The position numbers were made by a program, and so were the translations under genes. The notes beneath the pieces were generated by a model. The model was not told the origin of the DNA. It did no database searches and was given only the letters and a program-made list of their open reading frames with translations. 64,000 nucleotides of DNA from Halorubrum depositum (GTDB lineage Archaea; Halobacteriota; Halobacteria; Halobacteriales; Haloferacaceae). This document shows, piece by piece, positions 24,641 through 34,625 of the stretch. The DNA lies in assembly GCF_007671725.1 (NCBI RefSeq), contig NZ_VCNM01000002.1, positions 1,240,001-1,304,000 of the forward strand, in the 5' to 3' direction. Within the stretch, counting starts at the first letter, position 1. Every line of letters begins with the position of its first letter.

Positions 24641-25551
24641 CCGAACTTCCCGCTGATGTAATCCTCGACGCGCTGGCTCTCGGGATTCTCGAAGACCTTC
24701 TCCGTGTCGTCGTACTCGACGAGCTCGCCCCCGGTCAGGAAGACGGCGGTCTGGTCGGAGACCCGGGCGGCCTGTTGCATGCTGTGAGTGACGACGACGA
24801 CCGTGTAGTCCTGCGCGAGGTCCTCGATGAGGTCCTCGATCTTCGAGGTGGCGATCGGATCAAGGGCTGAAGCCGGCTCGTCCATGAGGATGACCTCCGG
24901 GTCGACGGCCAGACACCGGGCGATACAGAGGCGCTGTTGCTGACCGCCGGACAGCCCGAGCGCGTTGTCGTCGAGCCGGTCGCTCACCTCATCCCACAGC
25001 GCGGCCCGTTCGAGGGACCGCTCGACGAGCGCCTCCTCGCGGTCGGGCTCCGCGCGGCCGGTCAGCCGAGCGAGCAGTCCCGTCTCGATGTCACCGTGTT
25101 TCCGCGGGCCGTACGAGACGTTCTCGCGGATCGACTTGGGGAAGGGGTTGGGACTCTGGAACACCATCCCGACCCGCTTGCGCAGCTCGACGAGATCGAC
25201 GCCGTCCTGATAGACGTCCTCGCCGTCGAGCTCGACCGTCCCGTCGACGTCGGCGGCGCGGATGCGGTCGTTCATCCGATTGAGACACCGGAGGAACGTC
25301 GACTTCCCGCAGCCGGACGGGCCGATGAGCGCCGTCACGCTCTGCTCGGGGATGTCCATCGAGACGCCATTCAGCGCGTGGTCGTCTCCGTAGTAGACAT
25401 CGAGATCCTCGACGGCGAGTTTCGTCCGGCCGCCGGCCTCGTAGTTCGTCCACTCCGGACGCGTCTCCTCGACGGTCTCGCCGGCGGTCGTGGAGATCCC
25501 CTGGCTGTCCGTGCGGTTCGCCGTACTCTCTGCGGTGTCGGTCTGACTCAT
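24637..25551 (-). CDS. pstB: Phosphate ABC transporter ATP-binding protein
   Basis: 304 residues. A ~45-residue acidic N-terminal extension precedes the ATPase: Walker [11 protein letters not shown]-loop [12 protein letters not shown] (the PstB-specific NPFP motif), signature [15 protein letters not shown], Walker [13 protein letters not shown] and the His switch [16 protein letters not shown]. The frame is open upstream of 25551, but the ATG there overlaps the pstA stop (ATGA), as in the rest of the operon. Energises phosphate import. Confidence 0.95.
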   Translation of the reverse strand: MSQTDTAESTANRTDSQGISTTAGETVEETRPEWTNYEAGGRTKLAVEDLDVYYGDDHALNGVSMDIPEQSVTALIGPSGCGKSTFLRCLNRMNDRIRAADVDGTVELDGEDVYQDGVDLVELRKRVGMVFQSPNPFPKSIRENVSYGPRKHGDIETGLLARLTGRAEPDREEALVERSLERAALWDEVSDRLDDNALGLSGGQQQRLCIARCLAVDPEVILMDEPASALDPIATSKIEDLIEDLAQDYTVVVVTHSMQQAARVSDQTAVFLTGGELVEYDDTEKVFENPESQRVEDYISGKFG

Positions 25552-27116
25552 TGGTGAAGTTTCCGTCTGAAGTAGTAGCGCGTCGCGATACCGATCGCGT
25601 AGAAGACCAACACGACGAGTAGCAGCGTCAGTGCCAGTCCCCACGCGTACTCCTGTGGGTTCTGGATGTTCCCGCTCAGGCCAGCCGTGATGAGCGCGTA
25701 CAACTGATACGGCAGCGCACTCGTCGCCTCCAACAACGCGGGATTGCTGACGAACGGCGGCGACCCGCTCAGCTGGAACCCGCCCAACACGTTTGGGGCA
25801 GCGGATTTCGCCGGGAGGACGCCACCGCCCATCGTCAGCAGAATGGGGGCGGTCTCGCCGGCGATACGACCGACGCCGAGGATGACGCCGGTGGTCACCC
25901 CCGGAATCGCTGCGGGGAGGACGACGCTGCGGATCGTCTGCCACTTGGAGACGCCGAGCGCCGCGCTGGCGTCGCGGTACTCGTCGGGCACCGCCAGTAT
26001 CGCCTCCCGGCTCGTGATCAACACCAGCGGCAACAGCATGAATCCGAGCGTCAACATCCCGGCTATCAGCGATTTCTGGTTGCCGAAGCGGGGGATCAGG
26101 AAGGCGGCACCGAACAGCCCGAACACGATGCTCGGCGTGCTCCAGAGACCGTTGGTCGCCACCTCGACCGTCCCCGTGAACCGACCCTGTTCGGCGTACT
26201 CGCTGAGGAACACGGCGGCGCCGACGCCGGTCGGCACGGCGAAGAGGACGGCGCCGATGACCAGCCAGACCGTCCCGAGGAGGGCGGGAAACACGCCTGC
26301 GATCTCGGCCGTCAGGCCGGCGCCGTTACTCAGGAACGGCCAGCTGACGAGTCCGGCTCCACCGACGCCGAACCCGTTGAACAGGCCGGGGAGTCCCCTC
26401 ACCGTGACGAAGGCGACGAGCCCGACGAGCACCGCCAGTATCGAGCAGACGACGAGGTAGATGAGCACGTACGCGCCGACGTTGCGTCCGCGAGCGCCGA
26501 ACCCGCCGTACGCTTTCGCGGCGCTCCAGCCGGTCACGAGCGAGGCGAACAACACGACCGCGGGAACGACGGTGTCGCCGAACAGCGTCGCGTTGTACCC
26601 GACCAGCGCCTGCTCCCATCCGGGACCGATGGCGCCGCTGATGAGCGACAGCCCGCAGAGACAGGCGAAGGCGCCCGCCGGCGCCGTCGATCCGACGTCC
26701 TCGCGTGGCAACGCGGTCGCCGCGAACGCGATCCCGGCGAGTGCTACGCCGACCACGAGCCGGCCGCCCGTTCCGAGCCCAACCGCTCCCGACACGATCG
26801 CGCCCACGGCGAACCAGATCCCCGTGAACGCGGTCGCGGCGACGATCCCCGCGCCGGGTTGGGGTGCCGCGTCAACGTACCCGAATCGTGAGGCGACCCC
26901 GAAGCCAACGACTGCCGCTCCGAGCGCGAGTAGCACCGCGCCGAACACGACCGACAGCCCGACGCCGGTGACGGGGTCGTCGATCGCGACGAGGCCCAAA
27001 AGCGCCGCCAAGCCGACCACAAACGCAACTCCGGAGATCCCGACCGCAGCTCCGGCGACGGCTTCGTACAACGTGCGGTCGTCCCGGACGAGCACACTCT
27101 GGGTCGCGCGACTCAT
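25548..27116 (-). CDS. pstA: Phosphate ABC transporter permease PstA
   Basis: 522 residues, longer than bacterial PstA (about 300) because of an N-terminal block of extra membrane helices (residues ~20-230, e.g. [20 protein letters not shown]). The C-terminal half is the usual permease with the EAA-type loop ([20 protein letters not shown]) and [20 protein letters not shown]. An in-frame start 21 codons upstream is rejected in favour of the ATG overlapping the pstC stop. Such N-terminal extension is recurrent in haloarchaeal PstA, from memory of the family. Confidence 0.92.
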   Translation of the reverse strand: MSRATQSVLVRDDRTLYEAVAGAAVGISGVAFVVGLAALLGLVAIDDPVTGVGLSVVFGAVLLALGAAVVGFGVASRFGYVDAAPQPGAGIVAATAFTGIWFAVGAIVSGAVGLGTGGRLVVGVALAGIAFAATALPREDVGSTAPAGAFACLCGLSLISGAIGPGWEQALVGYNATLFGDTVVPAVVLFASLVTGWSAAKAYGGFGARGRNVGAYVLIYLVVCSILAVLVGLVAFVTVRGLPGLFNGFGVGGAGLVSWPFLSNGAGLTAEIAGVFPALLGTVWLVIGAVLFAVPTGVGAAVFLSEYAEQGRFTGTVEVATNGLWSTPSIVFGLFGAAFLIPRFGNQKSLIAGMLTLGFMLLPLVLITSREAILAVPDEYRDASAALGVSKWQTIRSVVLPAAIPGVTTGVILGVGRIAGETAPILLTMGGGVLPAKSAAPNVLGGFQLSGSPPFVSNPALLEATSALPYQLYALITAGLSGNIQNPQEYAWGLALTLLLVVLVFYAIGIATRYYFRRKLHQ

Positions 27117-28237
27117 TCGACACCCCCGAGACGGCGACGCATACGCGCCTCGATGTACTGCGAGCCGATGCTCAGACACAACACGGTCACGAACAGGACG
27201 ACGCCGGCGGTGAACAGCGCGCTCTCGTGAACGCCGTTCGCGCTGCCGTAGCCGCGAGCGATGAGCGACGTGAGCGTCTCGTAGCCGTAAAAGACGTTCA
27301 CGAGCGGCTCGCTGATCCGCGGAATCCCGGCCAGCATCACCGTCGCGGCCATCGTCTCACCGATGGCCCGCCCGACGCCGAGGAGCACGGCCGCCGAGAC
27401 ACCCGAGAACGCCGCGGGCAGCGTGATCGAGGTCATCGACTGCCAGTCGGTCGCCCCGAGCGCGAGCGACCCGTTCTTCATCACGTCCGGAACGCTCGTC
27501 AGTGCGTCCTCCGCCACCGAAACCACGGTCGGCAGCGCCATCAGCCCGACGACCATCCCGACGAACAGGTACGTCGACCCGCCGTTGAGGTCGAACGCTC
27601 CGCTCGCCCACGGGTTGATGACGGTGAAGCCGATGAACCCGTAGACGATCGAGGGGATCCCCGCCAGTATCTCGATCCCCGGCTTGACCAGCTCGCGGAC
27701 CCGCGGCGGCGCGATCTCGGCGATGAACAGCGCCGCGGCGACGCCGAGGGGGGCCGCCACGAGCGTCGCGATGGTGGTCACCATCACCGTCCCGTGGATC
27801 ATCGGGAGCAGCGAGTAGCGGACGGGCTCCGAGACGGCGTCCCAGCGCGCCTGTGTGAACATCCCGGGTCCCGGAACGGAGACGCCGAAGGCGCTCGCGG
27901 TCTCGTACCGAAACGCCGGAATCGATTCGGCGAAGATGAAGGCGACGATGAGCCCGAGCGTCACGAGCGTCACCGTCGTCATCGCGAACGTGACCGCGCG
28001 GGCGACGAGCGCCTGGTGGCGCGCCCAGCCGTAGCCGGTGGCGATCAGGAACGCCCCGAGCGGGACGGCCGTCCACGGCGACGCCAGCAGGAATCCGACG
28101 AAGGCGGCCAGCAGCGACCCCATCGAGGCGAGGACCACCGCCAGCGCTTCCGGGTCGGTGTCGTCGACGAACTCCCGCGTCCTGGTCAGCCGTCGCTCGA
28201 TGCCAGCGCGCCAATCGGTTTGGGGGGTAAGTGACAT
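27113..28237 (-). CDS. pstC: Phosphate ABC transporter permease PstC
   Basis: 374 residues with about seven or eight membrane helices. PstC features: FTQARWDAVSEPVRYSLLPM, a helix-rich GTVMVTTIATLVAAPLGVA segment, GIPSIVYGFIGFTVINPW, and the coupling loop LALGATDWQSMTSITLPAA followed by GVGRAIGETMAATVML. Forms the channel with PstA. It starts 46 bases after the pstS stop and its own stop overlaps pstA. Confidence 0.94.
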   Translation of the reverse strand: MSLTPQTDWRAGIERRLTRTREFVDDTDPEALAVVLASMGSLLAAFVGFLLASPWTAVPLGAFLIATGYGWARHQALVARAVTFAMTTVTLVTLGLIVAFIFAESIPAFRYETASAFGVSVPGPGMFTQARWDAVSEPVRYSLLPMIHGTVMVTTIATLVAAPLGVAAALFIAEIAPPRVRELVKPGIEILAGIPSIVYGFIGFTVINPWASGAFDLNGGSTYLFVGMVVGLMALPTVVSVAEDALTSVPDVMKNGSLALGATDWQSMTSITLPAAFSGVSAAVLLGVGRAIGETMAATVMLAGIPRISEPLVNVFYGYETLTSLIARGYGSANGVHESALFTAGVVLFVTVLCLSIGSQYIEARMRRRLGGVE

Positions 28238-28283
28238 ATAATGGGGGTCGGACCGCGAAGCGAACGTCCGCGCGGCCGAGGAG

Positions 28284-29453
28284 TTACGCCTGGTCGGGGA
28301 GCTTCTCGCGTTCGGCCTCGATGTCCGAGGTCGGCAGCGTGATGTAGTTGACGTCCTCGACGAACGTCTTCTGTCCGAATTCGGTCAGGAACATGTTGAG
28401 GAAGGCGGCCTCACGCATGTCCGTGCCTTCAGGCGTCTCCTCGTTGATCCGGGTGTACATGTGCAGGTCCCGGTTCAGCGGGTACTCGGAGTCGAAGATG
28501 GTGTTCTCGGCATCGGGGTCCGGGCGGTAGACGGTGCCCTCGAAGTCGATTGCGATCGCTTGGATCCCCGACCCGGAGAACGCCAGCGCCATGTAGCCGA
28601 TGGCGTTGTCGTTGTCTTGGAGGACCTGTTGGACCTGCTGGTTCTGCCCGAATCGCGTGTCGACGTCCATCGGCGCGTCGGCGTCGCCGAGCATGTTCAG
28701 CCGGAACGAGGTGTCGGTCCCGGAGCCTTCGGCACGACCGACGACGTATATCTCTTGATCCGGGCCGCCGACCTCGCTCCAGTTGGTGATGTCGCCTTGG
28801 TAGATGCCGCGGATCTGCTCGCCGGTGAGCTGCTCGACGCCGGCGTCGTAGATGGCCTGACTCACGAACACCGGCTGGCCGTCGCGGCCGACGACGTGGT
28901 CGACGTAGTTCTCGTCGCGCTGCTCCTCGCTGATGTCCAGCTCGGCCGTGATCGGCCCGGAGGAGTTGCCGATGTCGACGAGCCCGTCTCGGACCGCCTC
29001 GCAGCCGGTCCCCGAGTGGCTCAGCGCCACGCGGGTGGCGAACGGCGGGTTCGAGCGCTCGCCGGACGGCTCGAAGCCGTACAGACTCGCGAAGTAGTCG
29101 GCGATGTTCATGTCGGTCTCGATCTGGTCCCACCCGGCGACCGACGATTCGTCGTTCGAGCCCCAGTACTCGCCGTCGCTCGCGGGCGAGTTGGAGTTCC
29201 AGTAGGAGCTCCCCTTGTTCGAGATGGGGTACACCGTCGACGACCCCTCGGCCGTCACCGTCGCCGGGGCCGACGAGCCGGACTCCATCGAGTTGCTGCC
29301 GTCCTCGCTCCCGCTCCCGCCGTCGCCACCATCGCTGCTGCCGTCGCTACTTCCGCTGCATCCAGCGAGGCCGGCCGCCCCGACCGCGGCCGACGTGAGA
29401 AGATACTTTCTGCGTGATACCGCGTCCGCCTGACGCCCCGAATCACGTGACAT
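28284..29453 (-). CDS. pstS: Phosphate-binding lipoprotein PstS
   Basis: 389 residues. Twin-arginine-type leader (SRRKYLLTSAAVGAAGLAGC; lipobox Cys at about residue 32) and a Gly/Ser/Asp linker. The phosphate-binding fold shows TVTAEGSSTVYPISN, SHSGTGCEAVRDGLVDIGNS and GRAEGSGTDTSFRLNML, all typical PstS phosphate-contact loops. First gene of the pst operon. The ATG lies about 25 bases downstream of a TATA-like TTTAATAG (29475-29482). Confidence 0.94.
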   Translation of the reverse strand: MSRDSGRQADAVSRRKYLLTSAAVGAAGLAGCSGSSDGSSDGGDGGSGSEDGSNSMESGSSAPATVTAEGSSTVYPISNKGSSYWNSNSPASDGEYWGSNDESSVAGWDQIETDMNIADYFASLYGFEPSGERSNPPFATRVALSHSGTGCEAVRDGLVDIGNSSGPITAELDISEEQRDENYVDHVVGRDGQPVFVSQAIYDAGVEQLTGEQIRGIYQGDITNWSEVGGPDQEIYVVGRAEGSGTDTSFRLNMLGDADAPMDVDTRFGQNQQVQQVLQDNDNAIGYMALAFSGSGIQAIAIDFEGTVYRPDPDAENTIFDSEYPLNRDLHMYTRINEETPEGTDMREAAFLNMFLTEFGQKTFVEDVNYITLPTSDIEAEREKLPDQA

Positions 29454-29474
29454 CAGGTGATTGCAGGGAAGACT

Positions 29475-29497
29475 CTATTAAACGGGTTTATAATAGG
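29475..29497 (-). promoter_or_regulatory. pst operon promoter region
   Basis: On the minus strand two AT-rich elements follow one another: CTATTATAAACC (29486-29497) and TTTAATAG (29475-29482). The second has leaderless spacing to the pstS ATG. A phosphate-responsive site is expected here but cannot be pinned down by eye. Confidence 0.5.
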
Positions 29498-29652
29498 TTA
29501 CTATACAGATACGTTCGAGTACCGTGGGGCCGGCATCGAAGGGGATCGGTCGCGACCGGTATTGAGCGGTATATAGCGGGGACGATTTTTGAGTGGACCG
29601 ACCCGTGACCTTCCCGCCGAAGTGACCGCGACCCGACCGCTCTCGACCCGAT

Positions 29653-29692
29653 CGATTAAAGTCGACTTGTGCTAACCAACCGCTAGTGGTTA
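29653..29692 (+). promoter_or_regulatory. Promoter and candidate operator of the cobamide operon
   Basis: A TATA-like GATTAAAG (29653-29660) is followed by a perfect inverted repeat TAACCA-(8)-TGGTTA at 29673-29692, which would overlap the predicted transcription start near 29683. The downstream GTG of the first gene lies about 70 bases further on. No cobalamin-riboswitch B12 box was seen in this leader. Confidence 0.4.
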
Positions 29693-29750
29693 TCAGCGAC
29701 GGGACGGTCGACGGGCTGGTTCGATCGGCGCGGCGAGCCGGGGGTGTGGC

Positions 29751-30842
29751 GTGAGCGACGCGACCCTCGTCGTCGTCGCGGGCGCGACCGAGACGGCCGC
29801 GATCGACGGGATCAGCGCCGCCGGCGCCGACCCGACGCTCCGGCGGCACACGCCGAGCGCCGACCTGGAGATCGTCGCGGAAGGTCGACCTCCGTCCAAC
29901 TCGCCGGTGCCCGTCAGCCCGTCCGGCTGCCCGACGCCCGCGGTCGTCACGCGGGCGGTCCGGGAGCTGGTCGGCGTCGGGTTCGTCGGCGTCGACGCCG
30001 GCCTCGCCGTGTCGACGTCGCCGTCGGCGGCGACCGTTCACGAAGCGGGGACAACCCCCGGCGGCGACGTCCGGGACTCCGAGCCCGTGCCGGACGCGGC
30101 GGGGGTTTTCGAGCGGGCGCGCGGGCTGGCGGGGACGGTCGCGGGGGCTGACGTCGGTAGTAGTGGCGACGGCGGTGACGGCGATCCCGGCGACGCGAAC
30201 GAGCTCCTCGTCGCCGAGACGATCCCCGGCGGGACGACGACCGCGCTCGGCGTCCTGACCGCGCTCGGCGAGCGCCCGGTCGTCTCCTCGTCGCTGGCGG
30301 CGAACCCGCTGTCGACCAAGCGCGCGGTCGTCGAGGAGGGGCTGGCCGCGAGCGGCCTCGACCCCGGTGACCTCGCGGGCGACCCCCTCGCCGCGGTCCG
30401 GCTGATGGGCGACCCCGTGCTCGCGGCGGCCGCCGGCCTCGTCGTCGGCGCGGTCGACCGCGGGATCGACGTGACCCTCGCCGGCGGCACCCAGCTGGCG
30501 ACGGTCGCCGCGCTGGCGCGGCACGCGGGGGTCGAGCGGCGGCTCCCGCTGGCGACGACCGCGTTCGTCGCCGACGACCCGACCGCGGACGTGGCCGGGC
30601 TCGCGGACGACCTCGACCTGGCGCTGACCGCGACCGACCCCGGCTTCGACGCGGGCGAGCACCCGGCGATGCGGGCGTACGTCCGCGGCGAGGCGAAGGA
30701 GGGCGTCGGGATGGGGGGCGCGCTGGCGCTCGCCGAGCGCGCGGGCGTCGCCGACGCCGACCTGCGCGAGCGCGTCGCCGCCGTCACCGACCGACTGCTC
30801 GCCGAGCGCGAGGGCGAGTCGCCCCCGGGTGGTGCGCCGTGA
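29751..30842 (+). CDS. cobT: CobT-like nicotinate mononucleotide-dependent phosphoribosyltransferase
   Basis: 363 residues from a GTG, archaeal CobT-type (lower-ligand base activation for cobamides). Recognisable segments: [20 protein letters not shown] at the start, [19 protein letters not shown] in the middle, ITLAGGTQ-like [20 protein letters not shown] and the C-terminal [16 protein letters not shown]. An acidic Gly-rich loop ([15 protein letters not shown]) is inserted near residue 140. First gene of the nine-gene operon; its stop overlaps cbiA as GTGA. Confidence 0.85.
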   Translation: MSDATLVVVAGATETAAIDGISAAGADPTLRRHTPSADLEIVAEGRPPSNSPVPVSPSGCPTPAVVTRAVRELVGVGFVGVDAGLAVSTSPSAATVHEAGTTPGGDVRDSEPVPDAAGVFERARGLAGTVAGADVGSSGDGGDGDPGDANELLVAETIPGGTTTALGVLTALGERPVVSSSLAANPLSTKRAVVEEGLAASGLDPGDLAGDPLAAVRLMGDPVLAAAAGLVVGAVDRGIDVTLAGGTQLATVAALARHAGVERRLPLATTAFVADDPTADVAGLADDLDLALTATDPGFDAGEHPAMRAYVRGEAKEGVGMGGALALAERAGVADADLRERVAAVTDRLLAEREGESPPGGAP

Positions 30843-32146
30843 AGGGAGTCGTCCTCGGCGGAGTCGCCTCCGGCGTCGGCAAGACCGTCGCGACGCTCGC
30901 GTCGGTCCGCGCGCTCGAGCGTGCGGGCCGGACGGTCCAGCCGGCGAAGGCGGGACCCGACTTCATCGACCCGAGCCACCACGAGCGCGTCGCGGGGCGC
31001 CCCTCGCGGACGCTGGACCTGTGGCTGCAGGGCGAAGACGGGCTCCGGCGGAACTACGCCCGCGGCGAGGGCGACGTCTGCGTCGTCGAGGGCGTGATGG
31101 GGTTGTACGACGGGGACAAGTCGAGCACGGCCGCGGTCGCCGAGGCGCTCGACCTCCCGGTCGCCCTCGTCGTCGACGCGAGCGCGGGGATGGAGAGCGT
31201 CGCCGCGACCGCGCTCGGATTCCGGGCGTACACCGAGCGCGCGGGCCGCGATATCGACGTCGCCGGGGTGATCGCCCAGCGCGCGCACGGCGGGCGCCAC
31301 GCGGAGGGGATCCGCGAGGCGCTCCCGGACGAGCTGGCGTACCTCGGCCGGATCCCGCCGAACGACGACCTGGAGGTCCCCGAGCGTCACCTCGGACTCC
31401 ACATGGGCGAGGAGTCCCCGATCGACGACGACGCGCTCGACGCGGCCGCCGAGGGGCTCCGGACCGAGCGCCTGCTCGACGTCGCGCGGGAGCCGGCCGG
31501 AGTCGTCGAAACGGACAAGAGGGCAGCACCGACCGGCGACCGCCCGCGCGTCGCGGTCGCCCGCGACGACGCCTTCCGGTTCGTCTACCCGGCGACGGTC
31601 GAGCGCCTGCGCGAGCGGGCGACCGTCGAGCCGTTCGCGCCGACCGCGGGCGACCCTCTCCCGCCCTGCGACGGAGTGTACCTCCCCGGCGGCTACCCCG
31701 AGTTACACGCCGCGGAACTCGCGGAGAGCCCCGCGATCGCCGACGTCGCGACCGCGGCCGCCGAAGGGGTCCCGGTGCTCGGCGAGTGCGGCGGGCTGAT
31801 GGCGCTCGCGGAGTCGCTGACGACGGTCGACGGCGAGACGCACGCGATGGCCGGCGTCCTCCCGGCCGACGTGGAGATGCGCGACCGGTACCAAGCGCTC
31901 GACCACGTCGAACTGCGGGCGAAGCGGGACGCGCCGACCGCGTCGACCGGCGAGACCCTCCGGGGCCACGAGTTCCACTACTCCGACGCCGACGTCGCGG
32001 GCGACGCCAGATTCGCCTTCGACGTGGAACGCGGGACCGGGATCGACGGCGACCGCGACGGGCTGACCGAACACCGAACGCTCGGAACGTACTGTCACGT
32101 CCACCCCGAGAGCGGGGCGTTCGACGCGTTCCTCGACGGGCTGTGA
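30839..32146 (+). CDS. cbiA: Cobyrinate a,c-diamide synthase
   Basis: 435 residues. The N-terminal ATPase domain has the P-loop [10 protein letters not shown] and [11 protein letters not shown]; the C-terminal glutamine amidotransferase domain has [11 protein letters not shown] and the catalytic Cys in [13 protein letters not shown], plus HEFHYSD. It amidates the a and c side chains of cobyrinate using glutamine and ATP. The start GTG overlaps the upstream stop. Full length for the family. Confidence 0.93.
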   Translation: MKGVVLGGVASGVGKTVATLASVRALERAGRTVQPAKAGPDFIDPSHHERVAGRPSRTLDLWLQGEDGLRRNYARGEGDVCVVEGVMGLYDGDKSSTAAVAEALDLPVALVVDASAGMESVAATALGFRAYTERAGRDIDVAGVIAQRAHGGRHAEGIREALPDELAYLGRIPPNDDLEVPERHLGLHMGEESPIDDDALDAAAEGLRTERLLDVAREPAGVVETDKRAAPTGDRPRVAVARDDAFRFVYPATVERLRERATVEPFAPTAGDPLPPCDGVYLPGGYPELHAAELAESPAIADVATAAAEGVPVLGECGGLMALAESLTTVDGETHAMAGVLPADVEMRDRYQALDHVELRAKRDAPTASTGETLRGHEFHYSDADVAGDARFAFDVERGTGIDGDRDGLTEHRTLGTYCHVHPESGAFDAFLDGL

Positions 32147-33135
32147 CCGCGATGGCGCCCCCCGCTCCCCTCGCCCTCTCCGTCGTCGCCCCCCTCGCCG
32201 CGCTGGCGATCGCGGTCGCGCTCGACATCGCGGTCGCGGAGCCGCCGAGGCGGGTCCACCCGGTCGCGCTGTTCGGGTCGCTCGTCGACCCGGTCGACCG
32301 GTCGTGGTCGCGCCCGCGGCTCGTCGGCGTCGCGGCCGCGGTCGGGTTCCCGCTCGCCGCCGCGGCGCTCGCCGGCGGGATCGCGTGGGGCGCCGCCCTC
32401 ACGCACCCTGCCCTCGCCGTCTCCGTCGCGGGCGCACTCCTCTTCTCGCTCGTCAGCCTCCGAATGTTACGCGAGGTCACCGGCGAGGTCGTCGCGCTCA
32501 CCGAGACCGACCCGGACGCGGCCCGCGAGTCGATCCGGGCGCTTGTCGGGCGGGATGCCGGAGACCTCTCGCCGGCGGCGCTCCGGAGCGCGGCGGTCGA
32601 GAGCGCGGCCGAGAACCTCGCCGACGGGTTCGTCGCGCCCCTCGCGGGGTTCGCGGCCGGCGTGACGGTCGGGCTGGCGGTCGATCCGGCGTCCGCTCTC
32701 CCGCTCTCCCTCGGCGTCGCGGGCGCGGCCTGGGTGAAGGCCGTGAACACGCTCGACTCGATGCTCGGCTACCGGTCGAAGCCCGTCGGCTGGGCGAGTG
32801 CCCGGCTCGACGACGCCGTCATGTTCCTCCCCGCCCGCGCGACCGCCGCCTGTCTCGCGGTCGCGGCCGGGTCGGTCGGGACGCTCTCGCGGGCCCGCTC
32901 GTGGGCGCGGGAGCCGGGGTCGCCGAACTCCGGGTGGCCGATGGCGACCGCGGCGGCCGCGCTCGACGTGCGGCTGGCGAAGCCGGGTCACTACGCGCTC
33001 AACCCGACCGCCCGGTCCCCGAGCGTCGCCGACGCGGAGCGGGCGGTCCGGCTCGTCGGCGTCGCCGGCGCTGTCGCCGTCGCGGGGACGGCGGGGTGGC
33101 TGGCAGCGGTCGCGGGGGTGATCGCGTGGTCCTGA
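32143..33135 (+). CDS. cbiB: Adenosylcobinamide-phosphate synthase
   Basis: About 330 residues, with membrane helices near residues 10-30, 60-110, 150-180 and the C-terminus. Conserved CbiB motifs: RRVHPVALFG, ESAAENLADGFVAPL, VKAVNTLDSMLGYRS. It attaches aminopropanol (or its phosphate) to adenosylcobyric acid. Two starts are possible: GTG at 32143, overlapping the cbiA stop as GTGA like its neighbours (chosen), or ATG at 32152. Confidence 0.92.
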   Translation: MTAMAPPAPLALSVVAPLAALAIAVALDIAVAEPPRRVHPVALFGSLVDPVDRSWSRPRLVGVAAAVGFPLAAAALAGGIAWGAALTHPALAVSVAGALLFSLVSLRMLREVTGEVVALTETDPDAARESIRALVGRDAGDLSPAALRSAAVESAAENLADGFVAPLAGFAAGVTVGLAVDPASALPLSLGVAGAAWVKAVNTLDSMLGYRSKPVGWASARLDDAVMFLPARATAACLAVAAGSVGTLSRARSWAREPGSPNSGWPMATAAAALDVRLAKPGHYALNPTARSPSVADAERAVRLVGVAGAVAVAGTAGWLAAVAGVIAWS

Positions 33136-33926
33136 CGGACGGGATCGCCGCCCTCCGGGGCGCGCTCGGCTTCCTCACGCGGATCCCCGCGGGGCGGAGC
33201 GAGGCCGCGTGGAAGGCGTTCGCGGGGGCGCCGTGGACCTTCCCGCTCGTCGGCTACCTCGTCGGCGCGCTCGTCGCGCTCCCCCTGCTCGCGCCCGCCC
33301 CCGCGCCGACGGTCGCGCTGGCGTTCCCGCTCGCCGTCTACGCCGTGACCGGGATCACCCACCTCGACGGCGTGGCGGACCTCGGCGACGCGGCGGTCGT
33401 CCACGGCGGCCCGGAGGCGCGCCGCGAGGTCATGACGGACTCGGCGCTCGGCGTCGGCGGGACGGTCGCGCTCGTCGCCGTGGTCCTCGGGCTGGCGACC
33501 GCCGCGCTCGGACTGGCCGAGGCCGCGGGGACGACGGGCGCAGCCGGCGCGGGGGTCACCGGCGGCGTCGCCGTCGCGGTCGGCATCGTCGTCGCGAGCG
33601 AGGTCGGCGCGAAGGCCGCGACGGCGACGCTCGTCTGCGTCGGGGACACCGCCCACGAGGGGCTCGGATCCGCGCTGACCGAAGAAATCGACGCCGGGTC
33701 GGCACTCCCGGTCCTCGCGCTCACGGCGCCCGCCGCGCTCCTCGCGTGGCCGCGGGTCCTGCCGGGGGTCGCCGCGCTCCTCGCTGCGCTGGCGACGGCG
33801 GGAGCCCTCCGAGGATGGGCCCGTCGACGGCTCGGCGGCGTCTCCGGCGACGTGCTTGGCGCGACGAACGAGCTCGCGCGGGTCGCCGCGCTGCACGCGG
33901 GGGTGATCGCGTGGACGCGCTTCTGA
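33126..33926 (+). CDS. cobS: Adenosylcobinamide-GDP ribazoletransferase
   Basis: 266 residues, polytopic membrane protein. The metal-binding motif THLDGVADLGDA of CobS enzymes is present near residue 80, preceded by FLTRIPAGRSEAAW at the N-terminus. It joins adenosylcobinamide-GDP to the activated lower ligand. The GTG start lies within the end of cbiB (10-base overlap). Confidence 0.92.
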   Translation: MVLTDGIAALRGALGFLTRIPAGRSEAAWKAFAGAPWTFPLVGYLVGALVALPLLAPAPAPTVALAFPLAVYAVTGITHLDGVADLGDAAVVHGGPEARREVMTDSALGVGGTVALVAVVLGLATAALGLAEAAGTTGAAGAGVTGGVAVAVGIVVASEVGAKAATATLVCVGDTAHEGLGSALTEEIDAGSALPVLALTAPAALLAWPRVLPGVAALLAALATAGALRGWARRRLGGVSGDVLGATNELARVAALHAGVIAWTRF

Positions 33927-34615
33927 TGTGCGGCGGCCGCGGCACCCGCCTCGGCGGCGAGACGGAGAAGCCGCTGACCCGGGTCGCGGAGCGGCCGATG
34001 GTCGACCGCGTGTGCGACGCGCTCGCCGGGAGCCGCGTCGAGACGGCGTACGCGGTCGTCTCGCCGCACGCGTCGGCGACGCGCGCGCACCTCGTCGAGG
34101 AGCGCCCGAACCTCCCCGTGATCGACGCGCCGGGCGACGGCTACGTCGCCGACCTGCGGTACGCGATGGAGGCGGTCGGAGAGGCCGACGTGGACGAGGC
34201 GGTCGACGCGGGCGACTCGACCCCACCGCCCCTCCTCACCGTCGCCGCCGATCTCCCCCTCCTCGACCCCGCGGCCGTCGACGCCGTGATCGACGCGGCC
34301 CGGGCCGCCGGCGACGGCGACGCGCCGAGGTCGCTCACCGTCTGCGTCCCCGCGGCGCGCAAGCGGGAGCTCGGCGTCAGCGCCGACGCGGCGACCGAGG
34401 TGAACGGCCGCGAGGTCGTCCCCGCCGGGATCAACGTCGTGGGGGGAGGAGAAGTCGGAAGCGACGACGACGGCGACAGCGACCACGGGACCGACGACGA
34501 CGGCGACGCCGCCGTCCACGTCACCGAGGACGCGCGGCTCGCCGTCAACGTCAACTACCCGTCGGACGTGCGGATCGCAGAGCGACTCCTCAATGAAGGA
34601 GAGACCGACGACTGA
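33911..34615 (+). CDS. cobY: GTP:adenosylcobinamide-phosphate guanylyltransferase
   Basis: 234 residues, nucleotidyltransferase fold with the start motif LLMCGGRGTRLGGETEKPL and LLTVAADLPLLDP. CobY is the archaeal substitute for bacterial CobU and fits between CbiB and CobS. GTG start inside the end of cobS (16-base overlap). A loop rich in Asp and Gly (SDDDGDSDHGTDDDGDA) is inserted near residue 190. Confidence 0.9.
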   Translation: MDALLMCGGRGTRLGGETEKPLTRVAERPMVDRVCDALAGSRVETAYAVVSPHASATRAHLVEERPNLPVIDAPGDGYVADLRYAMEAVGEADVDEAVDAGDSTPPPLLTVAADLPLLDPAAVDAVIDAARAAGDGDAPRSLTVCVPAARKRELGVSADAATEVNGREVVPAGINVVGGGEVGSDDDGDSDHGTDDDGDAAVHVTEDARLAVNVNYPSDVRIAERLLNEGETDD

Positions 34616-34625
34616 GACCACACCC

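Noticed and set aside
29454-29750. Cobalamin riboswitch before cobT
   Set aside because: No B12 box or clear multi-stem fold is seen; only the short inverted repeat near the predicted transcription start is supported.
32143-32152. Gene boundary error in cbiB
   Set aside because: Both GTG 32143 and ATG 32152 give intact proteins; the difference is three residues and no frameshift is present.
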